A stretch of DNA of 64,000 nucleotides from Vulcanisaeta thermophila. Lineage in GTDB: Archaea > Thermoproteota > Thermoprotei > Thermoproteales > Thermocladiaceae. The notes under the pieces were generated by a model, which saw only the letters and a list, made by a program, of their open reading frames with translations, was not told where the DNA came from and did no database searches. The translations under genes and the position numbers were made by a program. Positions 33,367 through 42,651 of the stretch are shown piece after piece; position 1 is the first letter of the stretch, and each line of letters starts with the position of its first letter. The stretch lies in assembly GCF_001748385.1 (NCBI RefSeq), contig NZ_BCLI01000004.1:62001-126000 (forward strand). Direction: 5' to 3'.

Positions 33367-34682
33367 CTACTGGTCCTCATGAGTATTACCGAGAGAACCA
33401 CAGACACTAAACCAAGTACTAGGTAAATCACAAAGCCAAAGGGATAACCGGCCCTCCCCATGAGGGCCACGAAGTACGCCATGGTGGGCGGTATCAATAA
33501 GCCACCGGCCGAGCCAAGCCCACCCACAAGCCCCGAGGCACCACCCACGGCCTCGGGTACGTACTTGGGTACCATCTTATAAACCGCGGCGTTGGCAATA
33601 CCCATACCCACCGCCATTATGATAATGCCCGTAATGCTCAGGGGCAGTGAGTGACTAAGCATCATTATTACACTACCAATGACCATTATTGAGTATGAAA
33701 CCACAGCAACCCTCTCACCAGTGAACAAATCACTGAGCCACCCACCGGGTACCCTAATTAATGCTGTAATTAATGAGAAGGCAACACCCGTTAAGACCCC
33801 AGCCAGCGCCACTGAAACGCTTAAGTAGTTTTGCCAGTACGTGGGTAACCACTCAGTAAGCGCCTCGAAGCCCCCGAAGGATATGAAGTACATTATCACA
33901 AGCAACCAGGTCCTCCATATGCGGGAGGCCCTGGAGAGACTGGCTGAAGCCGAGCCTGAGGGGAATAATTCCTCGCCCAAATCCCTACTAACATTAAGTG
34001 CCGTTTGCCTATCCACCCCCTTCTTCACTAATTGAATGAAGTAAGCATCAAAACCTATCACCGCAAAAATGGCGGTCATTACCGCTAGAAACACGGCCCA
34101 GGCTATGTAGGAGCCCACAAGTCCGAGGGTTGCCAATGCGTAGGGTAGTATTACGGTGAATATACCAGGGGCCGCATTACCAATACCCGCAAAGGCACCC
34201 AAGGCAAACCCCTGCCTCTTCTGCGGATACCAGTAGGATACGTAGGTTATGCCCGAGGCAAAGGTGGAAATTCCAGTACCCGCCACAGCGCCTGTTATCA
34301 TTAGTAGTATGAAGCCCATGGTACCTGTTACCGCTCCGATTAGTATGTAGTGTATGGTTACTATTAACCCCGCCATACCCATCAGGGCTATTATCAACTG
34401 CGTTAAAATAACGGGCCTACCACCATACCTATCCACAAGCACTGAGAATGGTATCCTAAGCAACGCACCAGTTATTAAAGGCGCAGCCACTAACCACCCA
34501 ACCTCAACAATGCTCAGGTGCAGTATCTTCGCGAGGGAATGCACGGTCACGCCGAACAAAGCAACGGCAGCAAAACCCGCGAAGAATGCAATGGTACCCG
34601 CGGTTAAGCCCAACGACGGACTACCCTTAACCCCATACCTCTTTAAATACTCCTTAGCATCATTTGAAGCCCCATTCACCAT
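33363..34682 (-). CDS. narK: Nitrate/nitrite transporter (NarK family MFS)
   Basis: About 439 aa with 12 TMs. NNP-family features: RIPFSVLVDRYGGRPVI in the loop 2-3 region, GxxGN text AGIGNAAPGIF in TM5, and GGLGSAGGLLIP in TM11. It imports nitrate or exchanges nitrate for nitrite. First gene of the nar operon. ATG 34682 is used; in-frame GTG 34691 is an alternative. Confidence 0.88.
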   Translation of the reverse strand: MVNGASNDAKEYLKRYGVKGSPSLGLTAGTIAFFAGFAAVALFGVTVHSLAKILHLSIVEVGWLVAAPLITGALLRIPFSVLVDRYGGRPVILTQLIIALMGMAGLIVTIHYILIGAVTGTMGFILLMITGAVAGTGISTFASGITYVSYWYPQKRQGFALGAFAGIGNAAPGIFTVILPYALATLGLVGSYIAWAVFLAVMTAIFAVIGFDAYFIQLVKKGVDRQTALNVSRDLGEELFPSGSASASLSRASRIWRTWLLVIMYFISFGGFEALTEWLPTYWQNYLSVSVALAGVLTGVAFSLITALIRVPGGWLSDLFTGERVAVVSYSIMVIGSVIMMLSHSLPLSITGIIIMAVGMGIANAAVYKMVPKYVPEAVGGASGLVGGLGSAGGLLIPPTMAYFVALMGRAGYPFGFVIYLVLGLVSVVLSVILMRTSR

Positions 34683-34690
34683 TAAGCCCA

Positions 34691-34726
34691 CCTACGTAGG
34701 TTAACCGATGATTAGAGTAATTTATC
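34691..34726 (-). promoter_or_regulatory. nar operon promoter with 10-bp palindrome
   Basis: A TATA-like GATAAATTAC on the minus strand (34717-34726) precedes narK by about 35-40 nt. The perfect palindrome CCTACGTAGG (34691-34700) lies between it and the start, where an operator would be expected. Confidence 0.45.
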
Positions 34727-34912
34727 TGTATACTTCGTGACTCATCCACACCTCTACCCATTGCTTAGTCACGTGGATGTTATTTTTCTAAGTGCCCAGG
34801 GCGCCTTACCCACTTATTGTTTTACTCTCATTGCTGAAGTGGGTCTTCACTCCCGGTGGTGAGGGTTCTTGGGCCGTTGAGTATTAATTAGGCTGTGGTT
34901 GTATTAGGTGGT

Positions 34913-35497
34913 GTGATTTCTGAGGGTTTGATTAATGATTTGAGGAGGTCGTTTCCGGGGGCTAAGGCGATTTATGTCTATGGTGGCGCCCTGGACTGTA
35001 GTACCCATGATGTTGATGTGGCGGTCTTCATTAGGGACCCTCCCAAACCTGGGGATTACCTGGACTTCCTAACGCGCTGGCCCAATGTGGATCTTCAATT
35101 TATTAGGGATGTTCGGGAGACCCTCTTTATGGTTTATGTCGTGAAGACAGGGCTTTTGGTTCATGGGGAGCCCATTGATGTGGATGTTAATAGGGCCCTT
35201 GAGAATGAGCTGGGCAGGGTTGGTGATAGGACTGAGACCTTCCTCAGGGGTGATAATGAGGTTATGGTTTGTAAATCGCTTAAGGAGCTCATGTACCTAG
35301 TGGCCGCCCTTAAATGCGGCATTGATGGGTCAAGTAATTGGTACAGGATGGGTAGGTGCCTCAGGAACAACCTGGGTATAGAGGCCCCAGTGGAGTTTAA
35401 GGATTGCCTCTCACCGCCTGACCTGGGCACGCTGAGGAGGGTTGGTGAGCCCGTGCTAAACGCGTTACTTGCGGAGTTGAGGAGGTACTACGGCTAG
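34913..35497 (+). CDS. Uncharacterised protein with nucleotidyltransferase-like N-terminus
   Basis: About 194 aa. YVYGGALDCSTHDVDVAVF resembles the G-[GS]...D-x-D strand of minimal nucleotidyltransferases, with DVD as candidate metal ligands; the usual GS is GG. A helical C-terminal part (KSLKELMYLVAALKCG) could be HEPN-like. GTG 34913 is preferred over GTG 34895 from the TATA-like GTATTAATTA (34880-34889). Function unknown. Confidence 0.55.
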   Translation: MISEGLINDLRRSFPGAKAIYVYGGALDCSTHDVDVAVFIRDPPKPGDYLDFLTRWPNVDLQFIRDVRETLFMVYVVKTGLLVHGEPIDVDVNRALENELGRVGDRTETFLRGDNEVMVCKSLKELMYLVAALKCGIDGSSNWYRMGRCLRNNLGIEAPVEFKDCLSPPDLGTLRRVGEPVLNALLAELRRYYG

Positions 35498-35576
35498 GCC
35501 TTGTTCGTGCTAAGGTTTATATAGGTTTAGTAACAGTTTTGGTGTGTCTTTACCTGCTTACTTAAGGTGATAATGC

Positions 35577-35585
35577 TTATAAATA
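35577..35585 (+). promoter_or_regulatory. TATA-like box upstream of trpB
   Basis: TTATAAATA at 35577-35585 is the best TATA match in this gap, with a second, TTTATATA, at 35516-35523. Spacing from the first puts the transcript start near 35607, downstream of the TTG start codon. Confidence 0.5.
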
Positions 35586-35586
35586 G

Positions 35587-36924
<1,338 letters not shown>

Positions 36925-36971
36925 ATCACTAATCACCAATCAATAATAATGTTATTAAACCATTTAATCCC

Positions 36972-37868
36972 TCATTGACTCGTCCCCAAACATCCACAGA
37001 CGGCCTGAAAAGACGTGGTTCCTGGGAATGATGTTGGGAAGTAGAAATTACCATTCGCATCCACACCAACCCAGGGCCAGCTTACCAACATGAGAGTCAC
37101 CGGGCAGGAATAAAGTGCATAACTAGCCCGGATGTACGTCTGAGCTGCAAAGGTACCAACGCCCTGAACCGCACCAGGTGGATTACCTGTGCAGTACGCA
37201 AAGCCAAATCCAGCCCGTGCGGAGCCCCTCGCAATAACATTACTGACCTCAACACCTGGCTCCACATAAAACCAGCCAGCGGCTGTGGTGTTGGCTGTTA
37301 CTTGGTTACCAATGTACCACACGGCTGAATAAGCCCCAAAGTATACATCAATACTGACGCCGCCTGGTAATGGAACCCTATAATCGGCAACATAGGCAAC
37401 ACCCACTGGGGTTAGGATTCCCTCCCTCGGGTATATGGTCTCTATCCTCAGCACCTTCACTGGTTTTTCAACAATTGTGAATAACTCATAACCATGACCA
37501 CTGATTATGTACACTTCTAACTCACCTCCGTGAACCACAACGGATGCCAACTCACCATTTGGTAGTTTAAATGTGACCAGGGTATTGGGTATGACTGTAA
37601 CATTCACCACAGGGTATGGTGGTGGGGTGAGTGTTACGAAATTCCTTAGGGCGCTGTGGTATGTGTTATTGATCATCTCGTACATTAATGGGGATGGTAC
37701 GTCATCGCTGAAGTTGGCAACGATGGTTACGTAACTAACTGGGGTTAGTGAGTTGTACGTGTTCTGTGCCAGTAGGCCTGGTAAGGAGTAAGCAAGGGCA
37801 GTTGCTAATGCTATAATTATCACTGAGATTACTATTAAGCCTAGCTTCCCCGCTGGTCGTAGTCTCAT
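36972..37868 (-). CDS. Secreted or membrane-anchored protein, uncharacterised
   Basis: 298 aa. Basic N-terminus MRLRPAGK then one hydrophobic segment (LGLIVISVIIIALATALAYSL), a signal or anchor. The remainder is beta-rich with several N-x-S/T sequons (NFS, NNT, NVT, NTT) and a few cysteines near the C-terminus (YCTGNPPG; CGCLG), typical of extracellular archaeal proteins. No family recognised. Confidence 0.6.
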   Translation of the reverse strand: MRLRPAGKLGLIVISVIIIALATALAYSLPGLLAQNTYNSLTPVSYVTIVANFSDDVPSPLMYEMINNTYHSALRNFVTLTPPPYPVVNVTVIPNTLVTFKLPNGELASVVVHGGELEVYIISGHGYELFTIVEKPVKVLRIETIYPREGILTPVGVAYVADYRVPLPGGVSIDVYFGAYSAVWYIGNQVTANTTAAGWFYVEPGVEVSNVIARGSARAGFGFAYCTGNPPGAVQGVGTFAAQTYIRASYALYSCPVTLMLVSWPWVGVDANGNFYFPTSFPGTTSFQAVCGCLGTSQ

Positions 37869-38243
37869 ACTGAAACCACTGGTTAATTATCAATTATGCG
37901 GTTTTTAAAGAAGGCGGTTGTTATTTTAAGTGAAGCGTGGGTTGTATGACAGGGGGACCTGACGACACCCTTCATTGTGCCGTGTCACGGCCCTCAGGGG
38001 TCTAGTGTTGTGGTGGTTCCTCATTTATATTCCTTAATTTATCAATGCTACCGTGAATAACCATGTATTAGTGATTATGGTGCATGTGCCTCATTCTACA
38101 TAATCCTATATCCACCACCCATGGATATGCTAGGTGTCCTAACCCGCCTCATTCACGTGGTAATCCTCCATGGGCTTGTTAACTCTCACGTGGTGATTAT
38201 AATCCTGAATTTTAAAATACGGTTAAGGCCTCTATTAGGTTCT
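37869..38243. other. Gene-free 375-bp interval with structured element
   Basis: No gene found. It contains the minus-strand TATA-like CTTTAAAAACC of the secreted-protein gene (about 37900-37910) and the second copy of the nested hairpin (37958-38000). Two CACGTGGT-containing repeats, one followed closely and one at a distance by AATCCT, lie between about 38154 and 38211. The remainder shows nothing further that I can name. Confidence 0.5.
37958..38000 (+). ncRNA. GC-rich nested hairpin element, copy 2
   Basis: Outer arms CCTGA (37958-37962) and TCAGG (37994-37998) enclose ACACCCTTCATTGT-like loop text and the inner hairpin GCCGTGTCACGGC (37979-37991), followed by CCCTCAGGGG. It aligns with copy 1 at 323-368 through the loop, inner hairpin and 3' arm. 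One outer pair has changed on both sides (G-C to T-A). Confidence 0.4.
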
Positions 38244-39653
38244 CTAAATTCTCAACTTACTTAGTACCCTATTTACTAGTTCCTCCGCCTCCCTGAAGTT
38301 GTACTCCCTCATCATGCCAATCTTACTGGCTGCTTCGGATCCCTCCGCGTGGATCATTGCGGTGAGTAGGTAACCGGCCAGGTGGCTTGCTGAGAGTTCC
38401 CTCACCAGGCTCATTATTTTGTACCTGGTCTCGCCATCCACTGCGCCGGCTAGGTACTTAGTTATGTAGCCCCTTTCATCGTTATTTCTTAAGTCGTCGT
38501 GGGATGGCATTGTGGCTATTAAACCGCCCGCTATGTCTATTAGTCCGTGTATCACGTCTATGAAGTGGGCGTTTGAGTATAGTTTGCTGACGTTTGTGTA
38601 CACTGGGTTTGGTACCGCTATGCCCTCGTCAATGATGGGCTCCAGGGCGGCCGCCATGGCGCCCATGCGCATTATCTCCTTATACATTATCATCTGGATG
38701 ATCCAGTCCCTAACGTGGGGTGCATTCTCAATCCCATTAGCCCTAGCGGCGAGTAATGCTGCGCCTAGGTATAAATTCGCGGTGGCCGCCCTGTAACTAA
38801 TGGCTGTGAACCTGTGGTACGTTGCGAAGTACCAAGCCAGGGGGCCAGCCATGTCCCACTCCCTAAAGAGGAATACCCTGTCCCAGGGTATGAATACGTG
38901 GTCGAATATGGTCAATGACTCAACCTCAAACCTGGCGGCTGAGTTGACGGCGTTTGGGTTACCATCATACTCAAGCACGGGCCTAACAATGAACTTAAGA
39001 CCCTTGGCATTGGCCGGGACCGCAAAGGCCACTGCATAGTCCCTGTCGCCCTCCACCATGGCCCTGTAGGGCAGTACTATTATTTCATTGGCCACGGGCC
39101 CCTGGGTGGTGTGTATCTTGGCGCCATTCACCACTATGCCGTCGTCCCTAACCTCCACGACCCTAAGGTACAGGTCGGGGTCCTGCTGCTCATGGGGTCT
39201 CTTGGCCCTGTGGCCTTTAACATCGGTCTGTGCAACGGCTATTGCCAGGTCGTTCTTGACCACATACTCGTAGTACTTCATGACCCTCTCGTAGTAATTA
39301 GTCCTGTACTTGCCATCCACTTTCCTTGCCATTATCATGAGGGAGAACAGTGCATCGCTGCCTATGGCCTGTACTATGTTGAATAAACCGTCAAATCTCA
39401 GGGTATCCTCATAAATCAACCTGTGCCTTGCCAGTAGGTCCTCGGTGTTCCTTGGGATTTTGAAGTACTTGCTTATTCTCCCGTAATTCGGGTCATCATA
39501 CAGCCTATCCTTACTATTGAATAAGTCGGCTGCGTGGGCAACGGCTATCCTGAGGACTGGGTGTGTGGTTATGTCATCAACCCTCTTACCCCTGTAGTAA
39601 ACCTCCCTACCATCCCTCACTGATTGGATGTACTCCTCGGAGGTCCTTGGCAT
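38244..39653 (-). CDS. 4-hydroxybutyryl-CoA dehydratase/HpaB-family flavoprotein lacking Fe-S cysteines
   Basis: 469 aa, acyl-CoA-dehydrogenase-fold flavoprotein of the HpaB/4-hydroxybutyryl-CoA dehydratase family. The FAD-region text AVAQTDVKGHRAKRPHEQQ and DPDLYLRVVEVRDDGIVVNG matches dehydratases closely. However, I find no cysteine anywhere, so the 4Fe-4S ligands known from the Clostridium enzyme (C99, C103, C299) are absent; the His ligand position is kept (YHRFTAISY, His280). It therefore resembles the type-2 dehydratase paralogues of other Crenarchaeota and probably has a different reaction. Acyl-CoA dehydrogenase is the upstream neighbour. Confidence 0.85.
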   Translation of the reverse strand: MPRTSEEYIQSVRDGREVYYRGKRVDDITTHPVLRIAVAHAADLFNSKDRLYDDPNYGRISKYFKIPRNTEDLLARHRLIYEDTLRFDGLFNIVQAIGSDALFSLMIMARKVDGKYRTNYYERVMKYYEYVVKNDLAIAVAQTDVKGHRAKRPHEQQDPDLYLRVVEVRDDGIVVNGAKIHTTQGPVANEIIVLPYRAMVEGDRDYAVAFAVPANAKGLKFIVRPVLEYDGNPNAVNSAARFEVESLTIFDHVFIPWDRVFLFREWDMAGPLAWYFATYHRFTAISYRAATANLYLGAALLAARANGIENAPHVRDWIIQMIMYKEIMRMGAMAAALEPIIDEGIAVPNPVYTNVSKLYSNAHFIDVIHGLIDIAGGLIATMPSHDDLRNNDERGYITKYLAGAVDGETRYKIMSLVRELSASHLAGYLLTAMIHAEGSEAASKIGMMREYNFREAEELVNRVLSKLRI

Positions 39654-39706
39654 GAGTAGGTAATTCCCATATTTTAAATTAAGTGTTGCTTATATATAGC
39701 CGTTCC

Positions 39707-40912
39707 TCAGGGCTTCCAGACACCACGCTTCAAAGCATCAAATATTGTTAGTAGGTTTATTTCATTGGTTCCCTCGTAAATCCTGGTAACCCTGTGATCC
39801 CTCCAGTACCTCTCCACATCGAACTCCTCGAAGTAACCGTAACCTCCAAATATTTGGATTGCATCATCAATCACCTTATTGGCCATTTCCGTGGCGAAGA
39901 CCTTGGTTGCCGAGGTTATTGCGGCCATGGCCCTGGGGTCAATCTTAAACTGTATGTACGAGTCCACGTAGTATGCTGCCCTGTAGAGCATGGACTTCGT
40001 AACCTCTATGAGCATGGCCATCCTGGCAAGCTTCTCCTGAATCAACTGGAAGTTAGCAATGGGCTGACCGAATTGAACTCTTTTCTGTGCGTACTCCAGG
40101 GCCTTATCGAACGCAGCCTCCATGAGGCCCAGCGCAATGGCTGCGGGCCCAAGCCTTGACACGTTGAAGTAAGCGAGGGTCCAGTAGAAGCCCTGGTTAA
40201 TACCCTTCTCGCCACCCACCACGTAGTCTATGGGCACCTCAACATTATCGAGGTATATCTCACCCACGGGTATTGCCCTCTGCCCCATCTTCCCCGTCAA
40301 CTTCCTAACCTGGACCCCAGGCCAGTCCGTGTGTATTATGAAGAGTGTCTGGCCCCTATGCCTCTTCTCCGGGTCAGTCTGTGCCAGGAGTACTCCGTAC
40401 TTTGCGGTGGGTGCGTTGGTTATGAAGGTCTTCATACCCCTAATTATGAATTTATCACCCTTCCTCTCCGCAATGGTTGATAACTGGGTTATGTCGGTAC
40501 CATGCTCAGGCTCCGTGTACGCCCCAAAGAACGTGGTCTCACCCCTATAAACGGGTGGTAGGTACTTCTTCTTCTGCTCCTCTGTGCCGAAGAAGTAAAG
40601 CAGGTGGGATGAGAATGCCCCACTGGTTATGGCTATGCCCAGGGTGGGCTCCACCCTGACCAGCTCCTCGGCAACAACCATGTCCGCTATGTACGTGGTG
40701 AACCCACCACCCCCGTACTCCGTGGGTATTGATGGCGCAATCAACCCCAGCTCACCAGCCTTCCTATACAGATCCCAGGGGAATTCCTCCTTCTTATCAT
40801 ACTCCCTGGCCAACTCGGGTGAGAAGTTCCTCTGTGCGAACTCCCTGGCGGTCTTCCTTAACAGCTTCAGTTCCTCGGCGTACTGGGGGAAGAGGTCTAG
40901 AATATCAGTCAT
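39707..40912 (-). CDS. Acyl-CoA dehydrogenase
   Basis: 401 aa FAD enzyme oxidising acyl-CoA to enoyl-CoA. Signatures: AYTEPEHGTDITQLST (FAD/substrate region), KTFITNAPTAKYGVLLAQT, and QIFGGYGYFEEFDVERYWRD with RIYEGTNEINLL at the C-terminus. The catalytic Glu is probably in that YEGTNE segment. It is transcribed in the same direction as the dehydratase-like gene with a 53-nt gap. A TATA-like CTTTATAAG (about 40937-40945) lies 30 nt upstream. Confidence 0.93.
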   Translation of the reverse strand: MTDILDLFPQYAEELKLLRKTAREFAQRNFSPELAREYDKKEEFPWDLYRKAGELGLIAPSIPTEYGGGGFTTYIADMVVAEELVRVEPTLGIAITSGAFSSHLLYFFGTEEQKKKYLPPVYRGETTFFGAYTEPEHGTDITQLSTIAERKGDKFIIRGMKTFITNAPTAKYGVLLAQTDPEKRHRGQTLFIIHTDWPGVQVRKLTGKMGQRAIPVGEIYLDNVEVPIDYVVGGEKGINQGFYWTLAYFNVSRLGPAAIALGLMEAAFDKALEYAQKRVQFGQPIANFQLIQEKLARMAMLIEVTKSMLYRAAYYVDSYIQFKIDPRAMAAITSATKVFATEMANKVIDDAIQIFGGYGYFEEFDVERYWRDHRVTRIYEGTNEINLLTIFDALKRGVWKP

Positions 40913-41055
40913 ACGTACATGGGTAGTCCCGGGTACTTATAAAGTATAATCAATATATTGACTATTTATACCCCAGAGTAATTAGGTGGTTGGGTTAATG
41001 ACTAGTTGATGATGGCCTTAAGAGGGGGTCCACGTGATCTATATACTGGGCAAAG

Positions 41056-41066
41056 TATTAAATATA
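41056..41066 (+). promoter_or_regulatory. TATA-like box for the amidohydrolase-like gene
   Basis: TATTAAATATA at 41056-41066 is centred 28 nt before ATG 41089. Confidence 0.5.
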
Positions 41067-41088
41067 TGCCCGTTTTTACAATTTATAT

Positions 41089-42015
41089 ATGTTCATTGAC
41101 TTTCACGTATGCCCATCAACGGACCTAGGACTGCTCAAGAGCAAATTAACTAGGCTTGGTGCGTTAAAGGCTGTTTTGCAACCCATTGATGTGGACCCCT
41201 CATTCCAATTCGCACTTAATAATGCATTGGGCGAGGTGGGTATTGGTGGTAAGGACCTCCTTGTGTGGTATAGGTTCAGCCGTGAGCTCATTAGTTTATG
41301 GAATGAGAGGATGTATGATAATACTAAGTTGGTGAGTGACGTGAGTAGTGGTGAGTATGGGGATTTCTTCATATCCATGGGTAGTGTGGACCCCGCCCTG
41401 GGTGCTAGGTACGTGGTGAGTAAACTGAATGAGATTGATAAACTGAAACTCCCAGGCATAGTGGTGTCCCCAGTCCTGCAGTTCTTCGATCCATTGAAAA
41501 ACAGGGCTTTTAGGTACGTGCTCAATTACGTTGAGAAAACCAATAAATTACTAATACTCCACCTGGACCCATGCCCTCGCAACGCACCCCTATGTATAAA
41601 CGCATCTGCACCGAGTATAGTGTCGGAGATAATGGATAGGTACAACATAACCCTGGTGGTGTCAGCACTGGGCATATCAGATGATATGTTCCTCACCTGG
41701 TTGAGGGATATGGCCAGGGTTATGAAGAGGCATGACAGGGTTTACCTAGAAACCTCAGGCATTAATTGCAATCTGATTAATACGCCTATGGGTAGGGGGC
41801 TGATTAGGAACATTGGTATTGAAAGGTTCCTATTCGGTTCGGGCTATCCATACGTTAGGTATAGAGGCGTGATTCGTGAGCTCAATTGCATAATGAGTGG
41901 GCTCAGTAAGGAGGCTCTGGATTACCTCATGTATTATAATGCCATGGAATTACTGAGACAGGTTAATGGAAATTATGGGGATTTGGCTTTTGATTTCAAG
42001 GCATCCTATGATTAA
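41089..42015 (+). CDS. Amidohydrolase-like TIM-barrel protein (COG2159-type) with altered metal site
   Basis: 308 aa. The fold resembles COG2159 amidohydrolases (decarboxylases/hydrolases), but key residues differ. The N-terminal HxH is HVC (MFIDFHVCPS), and the late FGSDYP metal-binding motif reads FGSGYPY. LLILHLDPC keeps a His. It may be a catalytically changed or non-metal member. It converges on the small membrane-protein gene with a 3-nt gap. Confidence 0.6.
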   Translation: MFIDFHVCPSTDLGLLKSKLTRLGALKAVLQPIDVDPSFQFALNNALGEVGIGGKDLLVWYRFSRELISLWNERMYDNTKLVSDVSSGEYGDFFISMGSVDPALGARYVVSKLNEIDKLKLPGIVVSPVLQFFDPLKNRAFRYVLNYVEKTNKLLILHLDPCPRNAPLCINASAPSIVSEIMDRYNITLVVSALGISDDMFLTWLRDMARVMKRHDRVYLETSGINCNLINTPMGRGLIRNIGIERFLFGSGYPYVRYRGVIRELNCIMSGLSKEALDYLMYYNAMELLRQVNGNYGDLAFDFKASYD

Positions 42016-42018
42016 TCA

Positions 42019-42564
42019 TCACGGTGGGATTATACCCAGGGGTGGTGGTAGGGCCAATGCTACTATCGAGGCTAGTATGAGGAATAACGCCCCATCAATC
42101 AATGCAAGCAATCCGGAGATCCAACGAAGCCTCGGGCTATTTCTATAACCAGCGGCTGCTGCAGTTAACACCTGAATGGCCAGGAACGCAAGTGCCAATG
42201 CCAGGAGTAACTGCTTGGTCAAGGCAGCCAGCGCCGTGACGTATATGAAGAATATACCAGCATAGAGAAGTCCGTGGTTCATTGCGTAAAGATTGGTCCC
42301 CCCTATTGTTGCCGCTATTCCAATCATCCAAAGTAATAAATCGAAAACCGCGGTGGCGGCAGCAGCCAATGGTGAACCCGCCAGGGCATCTAGTATGGTG
42401 CCCACTAGTAGGAATATTGCGCCGCTCATGAATACTATACCAAAATCCTTAAGCTCATTCTTACCAAGCCCCATGTTGACTGCACCCACCGTTATGAGCA
42501 TTGCACCACCCACTGCATAAACCAGATCCGCTGATGCTAACCCCACACTTGCAGGCAGGCTCAT
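42019..42564 (-). CDS. Small six-TM membrane protein, unassigned
   Basis: 181 aa, about six alanine/leucine-rich TM helices with few charges. The size and topology are like acetate (SatP/YaaH) or urea/amide (AmiS/UreI) channels, but the SatP NPAPLGL motif is not visible, so no assignment is made. An inverted repeat CATACAT/ATGTATG (42562-42568/42575-42581) covers the start codon. Confidence 0.55.
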   Translation of the reverse strand: MSLPASVGLASADLVYAVGGAMLITVGAVNMGLGKNELKDFGIVFMSGAIFLLVGTILDALAGSPLAAAATAVFDLLLWMIGIAATIGGTNLYAMNHGLLYAGIFFIYVTALAALTKQLLLALALAFLAIQVLTAAAAGYRNSPRLRWISGLLALIDGALFLILASIVALALPPPLGIIPP

Positions 42565-42651
42565 ACATTATTTTATGTATGCAAGGTATTAATCAGCGAT
42601 GTGTTTCCGATCTATATATATAATAATGACTCTGTTATTTACTGAATATAT

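Noticed and set aside
34741-34912. Possible C/D box sRNA between narK and the nucleotidyltransferase-like gene
   Set aside because: I could not find a consistent C, D, C' and D' box set with proper spacing.
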